Assembly: GCA_037976565.1 (NCBI GenBank)
Contig: CP137673.1
Span: forward strand, 5,654,863-5,718,862
Length of the DNA: 64,000 bases
Source of the DNA: Mesocentrotus franciscanus
Taxonomy: Eukaryota > Echinodermata > Echinoidea > Camarodonta > Strongylocentrotidae
Direction of reading: 5' to 3'
The notes beneath the pieces are model-generated. The model saw only the letters and a program-made list of their open reading frames with translations, was not told the DNA's origin and did no database searches. The number at the start of each line of letters is the position of its first letter. Within the stretch, counting starts at the first letter, position 1. The position numbers and the translations under genes are program-made. Positions 47,235-57,445 of this stretch are shown here, piece by piece.

Positions 47235-47728
47235 TTATAGTTATATCGACTGCTACGAGAGGACTAGCTGTTTCTATATTATGCTCAAGGGATTCAACTA
47301 TCCCGCGAGCCAGTATAGAAACAGCTAGTCCTCGAGTATTAAAGCAGTCGATATGACTTTTAAATGCCGAATTAAAACAAAAATCTACCAAGAATTCTTA
47401 CCTTAGCCTTTTAGTGAGTAAAAATTTGTTAAAACATCACAGAAAATCTGAAACACTGTCTGTTAATCTTCGCTTAATCTTCGAGTGAAAGTTTCAATCA
47501 TTTGGGAATCGCAGACAAAGAGCACTGTATGGCGTCCGTGCTCGCACGTAGACAATTTTAACACGCAAACCAATGGGGATCGCAGTAAACCAATGGGAAT
47601 CGCAGGATAATGAGGCGGAGGGTAGAAACTTTTAACTAGGCCCTGTGGGCTATTGCTATGCCCTGTGAGTTGGGCATGGCTTGAAATCAGGACTCCAATT
47701 TCGACCAATCAGATGGCTAGATTTCTAA
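47235..47728 (-). repeat. Dispersed repeat P, copy 2, with terminal hairpin
   Basis: Inverted counterpart of 41975-42440. The terminal part (47240-47352) is a strong imperfect hairpin: ATCGACTGCTACGAGAGGAC plus AGCTGTTTCTATA pairs with TATAGAAACAGCTAGTCCTC plus AAGCAGTCGATA, around a ~35-base loop. Confidence 0.72.
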
Positions 47729-47819
47729 AGTGAGGTATATAAAACTTTATACTACTAATAATAACAATATCAAAAATAATATCACTAGTTATTTTCGTTT
47801 GTCTCGCAATGTATGGTCA

Positions 47820-48072
47820 ATAAGGGATCTAAAAGATCACGACGTTTCGTGCGCCGCTGCAACACTTCGTCAGGTGATAAAATCTAATGTAAGCAAGCGT
47901 GCACACGGTGCTCAACCAATGAGCAGGCCACAATAGCGTGCTAAACCAATCAACGGGCCGCTGGCTCGGCCCTCTTGCTGATTGGAATCGACCGGTGCTG
48001 GCCGGCTGGACGGGGAGTGTCATGGCGGCGTATCGTACGCATCCTAAATTCGGGCGATATCTATCCCGTTGT
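47820..48072 (-). mobile_element. Possible Penelope-like element remnant with hammerhead-like core
   Basis: On the minus strand CTGACGA (47873-47867) and GAAAC (47848-47844) are separated by 18 nt. Those 18 nt can fold as an imperfect stem (GTGT, a bulged T, and GC pairing with GCGCAC). The next nucleotides contain GATCTTTTAGATC, a small hairpin. CUGANGA...GAAA is the hammerhead ribozyme core. Penelope-like terminal repeats are known to carry minimal hammerheads. No RT or GIY-YIG coding sequence is visible nearby, so the family assignment is weak. Confidence 0.35.
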
Positions 48073-48227
48073 CTTTTAGATTTGCACGTCGACAAAGTGG
48101 ACTGCAACGTGTGACGTCCTTATAAGGCACTGTGATGTCCTTTTAAGGCACTGCCGGGCACGGCCCAGTGCCTTAACACAATGTCATACGAGGCTGTCCA
48201 CGCTCTCGTCGTGTAAATCTAAAGTCC
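48073..48227. mobile_element. M element, copy M1
   Basis: Left end CTTTTAGATTTGCACGTCGA and right end GTGTAAATCTAAAGTCC are inverted repeats. The interior holds GTGGACTGCAACGTG and AAGGCACTG..GGGCA shared with M2 and M3. It abuts M2 with only ATT between them. Confidence 0.65.
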
Positions 48228-48230
48228 ATT

Positions 48231-48392
48231 AGGGACTTTTAGATTTGCACGTCGACGTAGTGGACTGCAACGTGTCCCATTCTTTCAAGGCACTGGCCCG
48301 TGCCCGGCAGTGCCTTAAAAGGACGTCACATTACCTTAAAGGATGTCACCGTGGCAGTCCACGTTCTCGTCGTGTAAAATCTAAAAGTCCCT
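48231..48392. mobile_element. M element, copy M2, 162 bp
   Basis: TIR AGGGACTTTTAGATTTGCAC with a near-perfect inverse at the right end. The element is flanked by ATT (48228-48230 and 48393-48395). Internal inverted repeats AGGCACTG...CAGTGCCT and GTGGACTGC...GCAGTCCAC make nearly the whole element a hairpin. A TA duplication (mariner-style) would fit equally well. Confidence 0.75.
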
Positions 48393-48430
48393 ATTATTGG
48401 GATAGAGACGGATATTGATAGCTTCTTTAA

Positions 48431-48825
48431 AGGGAAAGACCAGTATTGGGAACGAAAAAAAAAAAAAAAAAATTGAAATGGAAGCTGTTATTACCAATCA
48501 TGGGAAAGAATATGTTTGTACTAATACGTGATGATACAAATTTTGCTGGGAAACCGCCTAATAATTGATATATTTGGTTAATTATTATATCTATTAATTG
48601 GGACCAAATAGATATCGCGCACGTGGTCGTGTAGTCCCATATACATCTTTCTGTGTACAGTGCTTGTAACTTTACCAAGACTGGGCCAAATTTCTTATCA
48701 TTTTGATGATTCCAGAACCTTGCAGTACACACCAATACTTATATGCTAGATGATCAACCTTTTCTGATCGATTTCACAACGTTTCTTTCACAATGCAATC
48801 GCATGACCAGAACTGGCCTTTATCT
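48431..48825. mobile_element. TTAA-type MITE family R2, complete copy, 395 bp
   Basis: TTAA at 48427-48430 and 48826-48829 flank TIRs AGGGAAAGACCAGTATTGG and, inverted, AGATAAAGGCCAGTTCTGG. An A17 run lies at 48456-48472. The right half is shared with the copies at 3926, 9549 and 27540. The 102-codon minus-strand frame over it shows no motif and is not a gene. Confidence 0.75.
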
Positions 48826-48839
48826 TTAATAACAATATT

Positions 48840-49165
48840 GATAATAATAATAGCGAAATAGATATTGCGCACGTATCCATCCCATGGGATGCTCAAGTCG
48901 CCCACAAATGCGTTTGTTTTACCCTGGCTTTATCCCAGCTGCCATAAGGTGCTAAAAAGCGTTTAAGAAACAAGTTCCTACCAGGTACCCATTTAGTTCA
49001 CCTAGGTGGAGAGTGGCGAATGTAGATTTATGTCTTTCCACAGGAAAACAATTTTGTGTAAATATTGGACAAGCAATTGATGTCTTGCCAAAGGAATCGA
49101 ACCGCGAACAATGTGATCCACAGTCCGGTGACGTATCTACTAGACCACGACACCTCTATAGTCTT
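48840..49165 (-). mobile_element. tRNA-derived SINE, copy S3
   Basis: On the minus strand the A-box TGGTCTAGTAGA (49147-49136) and B-box GGTTCGATTCC (49103-49093) are well preserved. CTTTGGCAAGACAT and CACTCTCCACCTAGGTG follow, and the ATT-like tail meets the R2 element near 48840. A ~50-base insertion within the body (about 49040-49088) repeats TGTAAATATTGGACAAGCAA, which recurs just outside the head at 49196-49215. Confidence 0.8.
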
Positions 49166-49215
49166 TCAAGAAACTTGCGAACACAATTATGTTGTGTAAA
49201 TATTGGACAAGCAAT

Positions 49216-49790
49216 CTATGAGGTCGCTTAGTATATGGAAGGAGCATTATGGAATTGACTCTTGATAAATGACATTTCTCATGCAGTGGGAAAGAGAACA
49301 AGGTCATACTTCCTAGCATGTAATTGGACATGTCTCTTATATTCCAAAAATGAACCATGATATGATCCCGCGTCTTTGATAAATTGGTTTTACAGCACCG
49401 CACGATGGCGGATAACTTCATATTTTTCAATTTAGGGCGAAATCTGTTTATATTAGGGCTTAACTGTTTCAACCTGCCCATTCTACTTAGAGTGCAGTTA
49501 CTGTGGTATGGTTTTGTCATAGAGCCTGGTTTTTGCCAAATGTAAGTAAGCTACATCTACCACATGCTCGTTACATTACACAAACGTATATCAGTCGTTC
49601 ATTGTTCGGTTAGCATCCCTCTGGAACAATTTGTAAATTGACCGATACTGTTATTTGGTAAAATCACTAATTTTTCAGATGATTCCACCTGCTTCTAATT
49701 GTAAATCGACACAAAAAGAAGTATAAAGCCGCAGGTGTAGTGGTAATAGTCGGCGATTGGTATCAAAAATTGTTTCCCCTTACTGTGCAA
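49216..49790. other. Unassigned DNA
   Basis: No feature recognised; a 126-codon minus-strand frame (49140-49520) overlaps the SINE and lacks motifs. Confidence 0.45.
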
Positions 49791-49813
49791 GTCCGTCTGT
49801 CTGTATGTCTGTC

Positions 49814-49822
49814 TTTCTCTCG

Positions 49823-49862
<40 letters not shown>

Positions 49863-49960
49863 TACTCTCTCCCTCCCTCCACCCTCCCCCTTATCTCTCT
49901 CTCTTCTCTTCTCTCTCCACGTCTTTCTCTCTCTCTCTCTCTCCATCTCACCATCTCTCT
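49814..49960. repeat. (CT)n/(CA)n compound microsatellite
   Basis: CTCTCTCT, then (CA)12 at 49831-49854, then CT-rich sequence to 49960. Arg/Glu- and Ser/Leu-rich frames are artefacts. Confidence 0.9.
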
Positions 49961-50935
49961 TTTTCACTCGCATGTTACCATACGATAGCCATATCTTATA
50001 CATGTATATTTTGAGGGCTGCACGCATTCCAAACTGTAGCTCATCCGTATGCGCGATACGCTCATCGTATATTCGCAGTCCGATAAAATATTGTGATGTT
50101 CATGTGTTTTTTTTCATGAACGTGCATGATTCCATCGAGAGGAGTATAGAAATTAATCAATTTCCCGATTATCATTAATCTGAAATCAATTTGTTGGAGG
50201 AAGTAATGTCCATATGTCTGCAGTCTGCAGCATGCACGCTCATTAATTACCGGCCGCCACTTTCATCTAAAGTTTGCGCCGAATTCCCAAGATCATTAAT
50301 AACCCTTAATTTCTTTCCTTTATAATTGACAATTTTCCTCTGGGGATACAGGTCACGATTCGTTCGAAATATTTCATTAACAAATTTTTAAAAAGAAAAT
50401 AAAAGGTCCATTGTGTCCCACTTTCATGTTTTGAATGTAACATTAATGACCCTCGGTTTTCTCGGAACTGGGAACGGTACTGAAAACGTGACTTGCTAAG
50501 TCTTTTCACCTTCCCGTCGGCGATGATATTTAATACAGCCTTTCATGCTCCTAGCCTTAAAGTATGAATTATGAGCCCCTGTTGACAAAAGGAAATAATG
50601 TTAAACTCTCCCTCTTCTGCAATTAACAACCTCTGACTGCTCGAAACATCGTTTCAAGTTTGGTAGCCTGAAGACAAACGGAAGATCAGCATGCACATAT
50701 GTTCACCTCACATTATATCCTTTATAATTTTGCTATAACGTAATCATTGAGTCTAATGGTTTCGTGACGTTCTTCTCCCGCTTCCATCGTGCCAGCTCTG
50801 TATCGTCAGTAATTAACGAAATCTAAAACTGTTTAATGATCTACCCTCTCCTCACTAATTCAGAGCATCATGAGACTGTGTCTACCTTCTCTTTATTTTA
50901 TTATGTTACCTAACATTTGACCTTCACTGCCCGAA
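49961..50935. other. Unassigned DNA
   Basis: No recognisable feature. Confidence 0.45.
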
Positions 50936-50995
50936 TTCACGAAAATGTCTTATCTTATCCCACGGTCCAAACCTTGATAGGCACTGAACACGCGT
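50936..50995 (+). repeat. Short dispersed repeat, copy 1
   Basis: CGAAAATGTCTTATCTTATC then CCAAACCTTGATAGGCACTG matches CGAAAGTGTTTTATCTTATC then TCAAACCTCAATCAGCACTG at 63472-63520. Confidence 0.55.
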
Positions 50996-51006
50996 GTCCT
51001 CACGTC

Positions 51007-51581
51007 TAATGCCCCATTTACACAACTCTGCGACCTCACGAAGACCATGCCGATCACCCCAGTCTGAAAAAGTTATCAAATCGGGGCATAATCGCGGTCA
51101 AAAATTTGGCAAATTACAGGACCATACTACGCTGTTACACAGACCTAGAAGACTGTAGGACGATATCGCTACGCTGATGCTGACCATAATACGCTTCAAG
51201 TAAGCTTCTAGTACGATTTGCGGCGATGTCCATATAAATCGGGGTGTTCAAGCATTTCTTCAGTTCTTTCCCAACTTCGAAGATGAACGTCCTAAAACGA
51301 CTCGAAATAGTTGCCGACGACCACCGAGATCGACCACAGACGACCACAGGGATCTCATTACAATGCTTTTTGTTGGCCAGGACCCGGCTACGCTTATTTT
51401 GTGCACGTTCAAAATACGCACGGGGAGAGCGTGCAGCTTCCCGACCTAGGAGATCCCACCCCGACCAAACCACGCTCATGAAGATTCTCCCACGTTTAGC
51501 CCACGATTGGCCCCGGTTGGCCACGCTCTCGGCCACTTTCCATCGTAGTAGAAACGGCGTCTATGTGTGAACGGGGTATTA
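51007..51581. mobile_element. Element V: TIR element, 575 bp
   Basis: The ends TAATGCCCCATTTACACA and, inverted, TAATACCCCGTTCACACA match over ~18 bases with two differences. The interior is GC-richer than the flanks. TA or TTA targeting is possible because the palindromic TAAT/ATTA ends hide the duplication. Frames of 108 and 133 codons inside show no transposase signature. Confidence 0.6.
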
Positions 51582-52555
51582 CGCTTATTCCAGTCCATGG
51601 TATGATTTAAACTTATGTTTAGACCAGAGGTTAAATCTAAACCTCTTTTTTAAAATTCGTCTCATTTTTATTTTAAGTGAGCTTTTGTGTTTTCGTCTGT
51701 TGTTTGTTGTTACAACCATTATTATTACAATCTATCGTTGACATTGCACTAAAAGTTGTGAAAAAAAACAACAAACATTGAACCTTGTTATGGCATGTAT
51801 GTATTTAAAATTTGTTCAATTTCCACTGCATTTGTAATCTATAATCTGCACAGGGCCACTGAGGAAAACGGTTTTAATACTGAGAGAGTTACCATGTTTA
51901 AATAAAACGAAAAGATAATTGAATAAAAATCACAAATTCACTCGTTTGGGGAAAAATTCAATATGAGAACTCGTACGTCTCTTCATTTTTTTTTCTATCC
52001 GTAATCGCTCCCGTCGGTATACCTGATGTATTACTTTTGTATTAATTTTTGTTTCTGACGTACTGTTTCCCTCGGGTCAACATAATTTGAAACCCATTAC
52101 ATACATACATATTTGAAGTCATTAAAGAGCGACCTTCATCATGTTCATAATGAAGCACTTTATTCTTTTCAAATATATCATAAACCTTGAAAGCCTTTCA
52201 TGGCAAAAAAGAAAATACGTGACTACAGGCATCTCAAGGATAAATTCATGTCGAAAAGAACAAAGAGCAGACATGAAGATTCTTCTAATTCTTTATATTT
52301 TCAACCAGGGAATGCTTCTCTGTGCCATTACCTACTTATCAATTAACGTATTCATCAAGGTTTTATTAAAGATAGGCCTACTAGTTGATACCCCTTTCCT
52401 TCTTTATAAGTTTGCTTTCTACTTTTGCATTCTTCTAGAATTGACCTTACAAGGGAGGGGTGGGTGCGCTTTGGTCCTTGTGACACTTTGTTTAATAAAG
52501 TTTACTTTACAAAAGTAAAATGCGATAGAAATAATGCTTTGATAACGATCAAGTC
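51582..52555. other. Unassigned DNA
   Basis: A 125-codon plus-strand frame (52141-52518) is hydrophobic and Leu/Ile-rich with no recognised family. It could be a chance frame; no promoter or splice context was identified. Confidence 0.4.
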
Positions 52556-52559
52556 CTTA

Positions 52560-52725
52560 CAGTAGAAGTAGAAGTATAAGTATAAGTATAAATGTAAGTA
52601 TAAGTATAAGCATAAGCATAAGTAGAAGTAGAAGTAGAAGAAGTAGAAGTAGAAGTATAATCATAAGCATAAGCATAAATATAACTATAAGTACAAGTAT
52701 AATTATAAATATAAATATAAGCATA
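52560..52725. repeat. Hexanucleotide (AAGTAT/AAGTAG/AAGCAT)n microsatellite
   Basis: About 25 hexamer units with systematic T/G and T/C variants over 165 bases. Not a telomeric motif. Confidence 0.9.
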
Positions 52726-54014
52726 TCCTTTTTAAAGCCCCAAATCGGGAAATTCCTCTTTTCCCGCTCATCAATAATATACTATGATATAATGTTAACA
52801 CACACATAATTGGTGGTAGAATGTAAAATCAGAAAAGAAACATACGTGGAACAAATGTTAAGGGGGAAAATATCAATAAAAAAACATACATGCCATTTCA
52901 GTAATAAAGTATAACTGGGTCTTCTTCATAGACTATAATTCTCTTCATTGAATCATAGTGATACCATCAATGTACTCGTAAAGACAATGACAAGGTCAAT
53001 TATAACTCCCTTATCAATCAAACCATGGGCGAATATACTGTATATAGTTTTTTCCACGGAGTTGGGGAGGGGGCTGGTGTCGTCCCTTGTAGGAATCCTT
53101 TTGAGTTTCTGAAATTCAAGAAGCAAGCAAATATTGGACAATTTTGTTGTCGATATTAAATGATGACGCATTATGCATAAATTCGTTATGTTCATGATTA
53201 ATTTCGCCACTTCACTGCACGAGTTTAAGCTAAGTTTTAGCCATTTTGGGGTACTTTTTAATCTACACGTTTGTAGTTAAGAGGCCAGTGATATTGCAAC
53301 CTCGATGATACGATCTATAGTAACAAGTAGGCCCTTTTAAAGGTCATGTACACTACTGTAAAGAGACTTGAGCTTTAAGCTTAATTGAAGTAAAATTTAA
53401 GTACAGATCTTAACACACACGTTTTGCTTGTGGATTATCCCATTTTGGATAACAGATATACCAACAGAAAACACCAATGACTGGAACCGAACGTCAACGA
53501 CATTTAGCATTGGGGTTAATCTGATTTGTGGATGTACTTTAAGATAAAATTTACATCTGAGGGATATTCATAATATCATACTAATCATAATACCGTCTGC
53601 TTAGAGCCAGAAGGGCATCAGCTCATACGTTGTAATAAAACATTTTAATTAACGTCCCACTGGGTGCAAAAAGACGGCATTATGCTTCGACAATTCTTTC
53701 TGGAAAGATGGCTACTTATTCACCTTTCTTTACAACCTAAGACCATAATCCAATCGCTGATCTCAGGTCATATGCAACATGCTTCCATTTCTTTTCTCTT
53801 TTTTGTTGTTGTTAAAGGGGAATGTATTACTTCGAAGGGTTTCCTGCCGTCTTTGTTTGTTGAACTTTCAAACAACTATTTTTTAACTTCATTCGTTGAA
53901 CTTTCAAATTCGAGATTACCAAAGGGTATTATTTGAAGGCATGAATAGAACATTAGTTAGGAATTATATGTACTAATGTACCACTGTCTGAGAACTAAAA
54001 TTCTTTTAACATGT
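52726..54014. other. Unassigned DNA
   Basis: No feature recognised; small frames at 52953-53210 and 53664-53936 carry no motif. Confidence 0.45.
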
Positions 54015-54024
54015 TGAACGGATA

Positions 54025-56472
54025 TTTTTTTTTTTTTTGAAATAAATCTTTATTCAGATACAAAATCATGGATAATATCATACATAAATATTGATAACAA
54101 GCACTTAATCACACGTTTAAAAGAGATCAAAAATCAAAATTCCTGTAAATCATGAATTATCTTCATCCACTTAGTGGTATTCAAATCTGTCGTCTTAATA
54201 GTTTTATTTTCCTCAACTTCTAGTCTATATTTTAATATAGACAACAAATATTTGCTTATTATTTTCGTTGCTACATTTATATTACATTTATTTACAACAC
54301 TCGCTTTATAAATTGCAAATAAAGCATAATGAAGTAGTAAATTAATATCTGTAACATTTTCCTTTGCGTCATGAAAACCATATACAACACAAATGGGCGA
54401 GAATTCAAAATTTCTGTACAAGGAGTTACATAATAACGTTTCAATAAAGTTCCAAAATGGATAAATCTTTTCGCATTCAAAAATACATGTATTATGGTAC
54501 CAGGTCTGTTACAGTAATAACACAAATCGTTTTCTTTGATTTTCCATTTGAATAAATTAGCAGGTGTTGGTAAAATATTATACATAAATTTAAAGTTGAA
54601 TTGTATCAAGTAATTGTCACTAACATATTTCAATTTAAGTAACCACAGAGAATCCCACTTAATAGAAAAATTTGTTTGTAAAGTTTTATTCCAGAAATCT
54701 ACCGCTCTAGATGGTTTTTGAATTAATTTTACGAGTTCTGTATATATTTGTTTCACAGTAATACAGTGTATTGATAATTCAAAATTATTCAAATTCAAAT
54801 TAGAATATATAATTGATTTCCGTTTGTAATCTTTAAAATCATAAACTTGTCTGCCATATTTTATAATTTGCCTCCATCTTTGTTGTATAGCGGTTCGTAT
54901 TTTGGCATATTCACTCAACCATCTACCATCATAGTAAATCAGTTTATCTTTCAATTCTTTGACTGTCAAGAATCTATTTCCTATCACTATATCCCCTAAA
55001 AATAATATACCTGATTTTATCCAATTTTTATACAACAATGCTTTTCCTTTAAATTTGATATCACAATTTAACCAAATCATTTCTTTCGTAACACTTCCAT
55101 AGGTTGGTTGTACATTTTTTACATAATTTACTTGCTTTACTGTAAACCACGTATAAAGTAAATCACAATAGAAATCAGGTATTTTCCCTCTATAAGAATT
55201 CACATATTTGGGTAAACATTTACAATTCATAATGATATTAATCCCTCCTATTTTTTCAATCCAATATTTGAAAAAAATAGCCCATTTCCCTTTTTTTTCC
55301 TGGAGTTCTTTCAAACTCAGGAAGCTAAACAACCATTTTATTCTTAATGACATAAATTGGGTACACATGTCGACCATATTCATGCCTCCATTTTTAAGAG
55401 TATTTATCATGTTTTCCTTTTTCACTTTCGCTCTATTACCCCATAAGAAAATATAAAATAACTTTTCATACGCTTTTATCCATTCCATAGGGCACGATAA
55501 TACTTGAGCTGTATAAATCAATTTTGAAATCACAAGACTTTTTAAAATAACTACTTTTCCTTTAAATGTCAAATTCCTCCGTTTCCAAGAATTTAAAAGC
55601 TGTTGTATTTTAATGAATCTTTCTTGAGACCAATTCATATTCTTACTCAAAGATTTATTCTTACTAAAATATATACCCAGAGATTTAACAAAAGTATCAC
55701 ACCAACTAATGTTCTCTATTGTCTCTGAGGGAGAAGTTTTACCCAGCCATATAGCTTTAGTTTTATTCGTATTTAAATGTATTCCCGATACCCTTTCAAA
55801 GTTTTCAATCACATTTATTGCATTCCTTCCAGATTTAACGTCTTGTACAAAAATTGTCATATCATCGGCCAGTTGAGCGACCTTAATATCTGTATTGTGT
55901 GTTCCGATAGTAATACCTTTAATATTTATATTCTGTCTTATTCTATTACTTAAAACTTCGACACTCAGAATAAAAAGTAGGGCAGACAGGGGACAACCTT
56001 GCCTTATCCCTCTAGATGGTTTAATATTGCCAGTAAACCATCCATTTACTGTAACTGATAAGCTTGGATTTGAATATAACAATTTAATCCATTACCGAAA
56101 GGATTGTCTAAAACCATATAACTGCAAACACTTGTCAATGTATATCCATTCCAACGAGTCGAAAGCTTTTCTAAAATCTGTAAAAATAATTGCCCCATCT
56201 TTAGCCGTTAAATTGTGGTAGTCAATCACGTCTTGAACTAATCTAGCATTATAAATACCGCTTCTACCCTTTAAATAGCCTACCTGATCTTCATTAATAA
56301 TATCTGTTAACACATTCTGTAATCTTTTGGTCAAAACCATTGCTAATATCTTGTAGTCTATATTTAAAAGAGTTATTGGTCTCCAATTTTCAAGTTCCTG
56401 TTTATCTCCACCTTTAAACAATAAAGTAATAACGCCTTTCCTTTGTAAATAACTTAAATGTCCATTCTCAAA
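54025..56472 (-). mobile_element. 5'-truncated L1/Tx1-like LINE with polyA tail and 12-bp target duplication
   Basis: The direct repeat TGAACGGATATT lies at 54015-54026 and 56473-56484. On the minus strand the element ends in AATAAA (54054-54049) about 11 nt before a 14-nt A tail (54038-54025). Its truncated 5' end begins inside ORF2 at FENGHLSYLQRKG. This is the classic result of target-primed reverse transcription. Only two coding lesions are visible over ~2.3 kb (a stop and a frameshift), so the insertion is fairly young or was a recently active subfamily. Confidence 0.93.
54134..56472 (-). pseudogene. LINE ORF2: reverse transcriptase and C-terminal region
   Basis: From the N-terminal side: the RT region starts with ITLLFKGGDKQELENWRPIT (RT motifs 0-1), then VGYLKGRSG (motif 2), the catalytic TDFRKAFDSLEW (motif A), GIRQGCPLSALLF (motif B) and LADDMTIF (motif C with the Asp pair). 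The thumb and a long C-terminal domain follow, with a C-x2-C...H...C knuckle (LCYYCNRPG, then IIHVF, then ECEK in the next frame). An in-frame TAA at 56094-56092 separates two parts of the same frame. A one-base indel in the T run near 54482 shifts the last ~115 codons, which end at 54134. The endonuclease domain is absent because of 5' truncation. Family: L1/Tx1-like by motif style. Confidence 0.9.
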
Positions 56473-56484
56473 TGAACGGATATT

Positions 56485-56638
56485 AGACCATGCCAATGAT
56501 TAATGTGAAGCTCAGTATTACGCTTGGCTGCCTGACTTCAAATTACACACACAAAAAGATTGAAGAAGAATCTGAAGAAAATGAAGAAGAAAAAAAAAGT
56601 ATTAATAAGACAAAAGAAGGAGAAGGAAGAGGACTAGG
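56485..56638. other. Flank of the LINE insertion, A-rich
   Basis: GAAGAAAATGAAGAAG-type sequence leads into the AAT tract; nothing else recognised. Confidence 0.5.
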
Positions 56639-56639
56639 A

Positions 56640-56677
<38 letters not shown>

Positions 56678-56694
56678 GTATTAATAATAATAAT

Positions 56695-56782
<88 letters not shown>

Positions 56783-56825
56783 GAAATAGTAATACGAAGA
56801 AGAAGAAGAAGAAGAAGAAAAAAAA
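56639..56825. repeat. (AAT)n followed by (GAA)n microsatellite
   Basis: AAT units with occasional ATT phase changes run to ~56783, then (GAA)8 and poly-A. Leu/Ile-only minus-strand frames are artefacts. Confidence 0.93.
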
Positions 56826-57135
56826 AACATGAAGGCAAACGGAAAAGATGAGGAAACATTTTGGTGAAATGCTTTTCGTACATGTCAATAATTGTACATT
56901 ATTATAAGAATCTCAAACTTACCATTGATGTCACATGAAATTAAAATTGTGTGAAGACAAAACGAAGTTAACCGAATGAAAAAGAAGAGAATGTCAGAAA
57001 AAGAAGAAGGAAGAGAATAAGAATTAAAGAGGAGAATGAGGAGAATGAGGAGATGATAACAAACGGATCAGAATGAGATGGAGAGAATTCTTATATGCAT
57101 AGTTTAGCGCCACATACAATATGTGAGAATAACAA
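56826..57135. other. Unassigned A/G-rich DNA
   Basis: Purine-rich sequence between the two microsatellites; no feature recognised. Confidence 0.5.
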
Positions 57136-57136
57136 A

Positions 57137-57413
57137 AACAAAGAAGAAGAAGAAGAAGAAGAAGAAGAAGAAGAAGAAGAAAAGAAGAAGAAGAAGAAGA
57201 AGAAGAAGAAGAAGAATAAGAAGTAGTAGAAGAAGAAGAAGAAGAAGAAGAAGAAGGAAAAGAAGAAGAAGAAGAAGAAGAAGAAGAAGAAGAATAAGAA
57301 GTAGTAGAAGAAGAAGAAGAAGAAGAAGAAGAAGAAAAGAAGAAGAGAAATATGAAGCGGAAGAAGAAAAAGAAGAAGCATAAGAAGAAGAAGAAGAAGA
57401 AGAAGAAGAAAAA
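57137..57413. repeat. Long (GAA)n tract with 78-bp higher-order period
   Basis: About 275 bases of GAA/AGA triplets. The interruption AATAAGAAGTAGTAG occurs at 57215 and again at 57293, showing a 78-bp higher-order unit. Frames of Lys/Arg or Phe residues across it are artefacts. A (CT)n run follows at 57424-57445. Confidence 0.95.
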
Positions 57414-57445
57414 TGGCTTTAAAGCTCTCTCTCTCTCTCTCTCTT

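Noticed and set aside
51135..51570. Overlapping 133- and 108-codon frames inside element V
   Set aside because: Opposite-strand frames of similar length over GC-rich TIR-element DNA with no transposase motif.
52141..52518. 125-codon hydrophobic frame
   Set aside because: No recognised family, signal context or splice evidence; length is within chance for AT-rich DNA. Listed only as unassigned.
52560..52725. Telomere-like hexamer array
   Set aside because: Units are AAGTAT/AAGTAG/AAGCAT variants, not the animal TTAGGG motif.
54134..54421. Separate small gene next to the LINE ORF
   Set aside because: It is the frameshifted C-terminal continuation of the same LINE ORF2; the residue pattern continues across the T-run indel.
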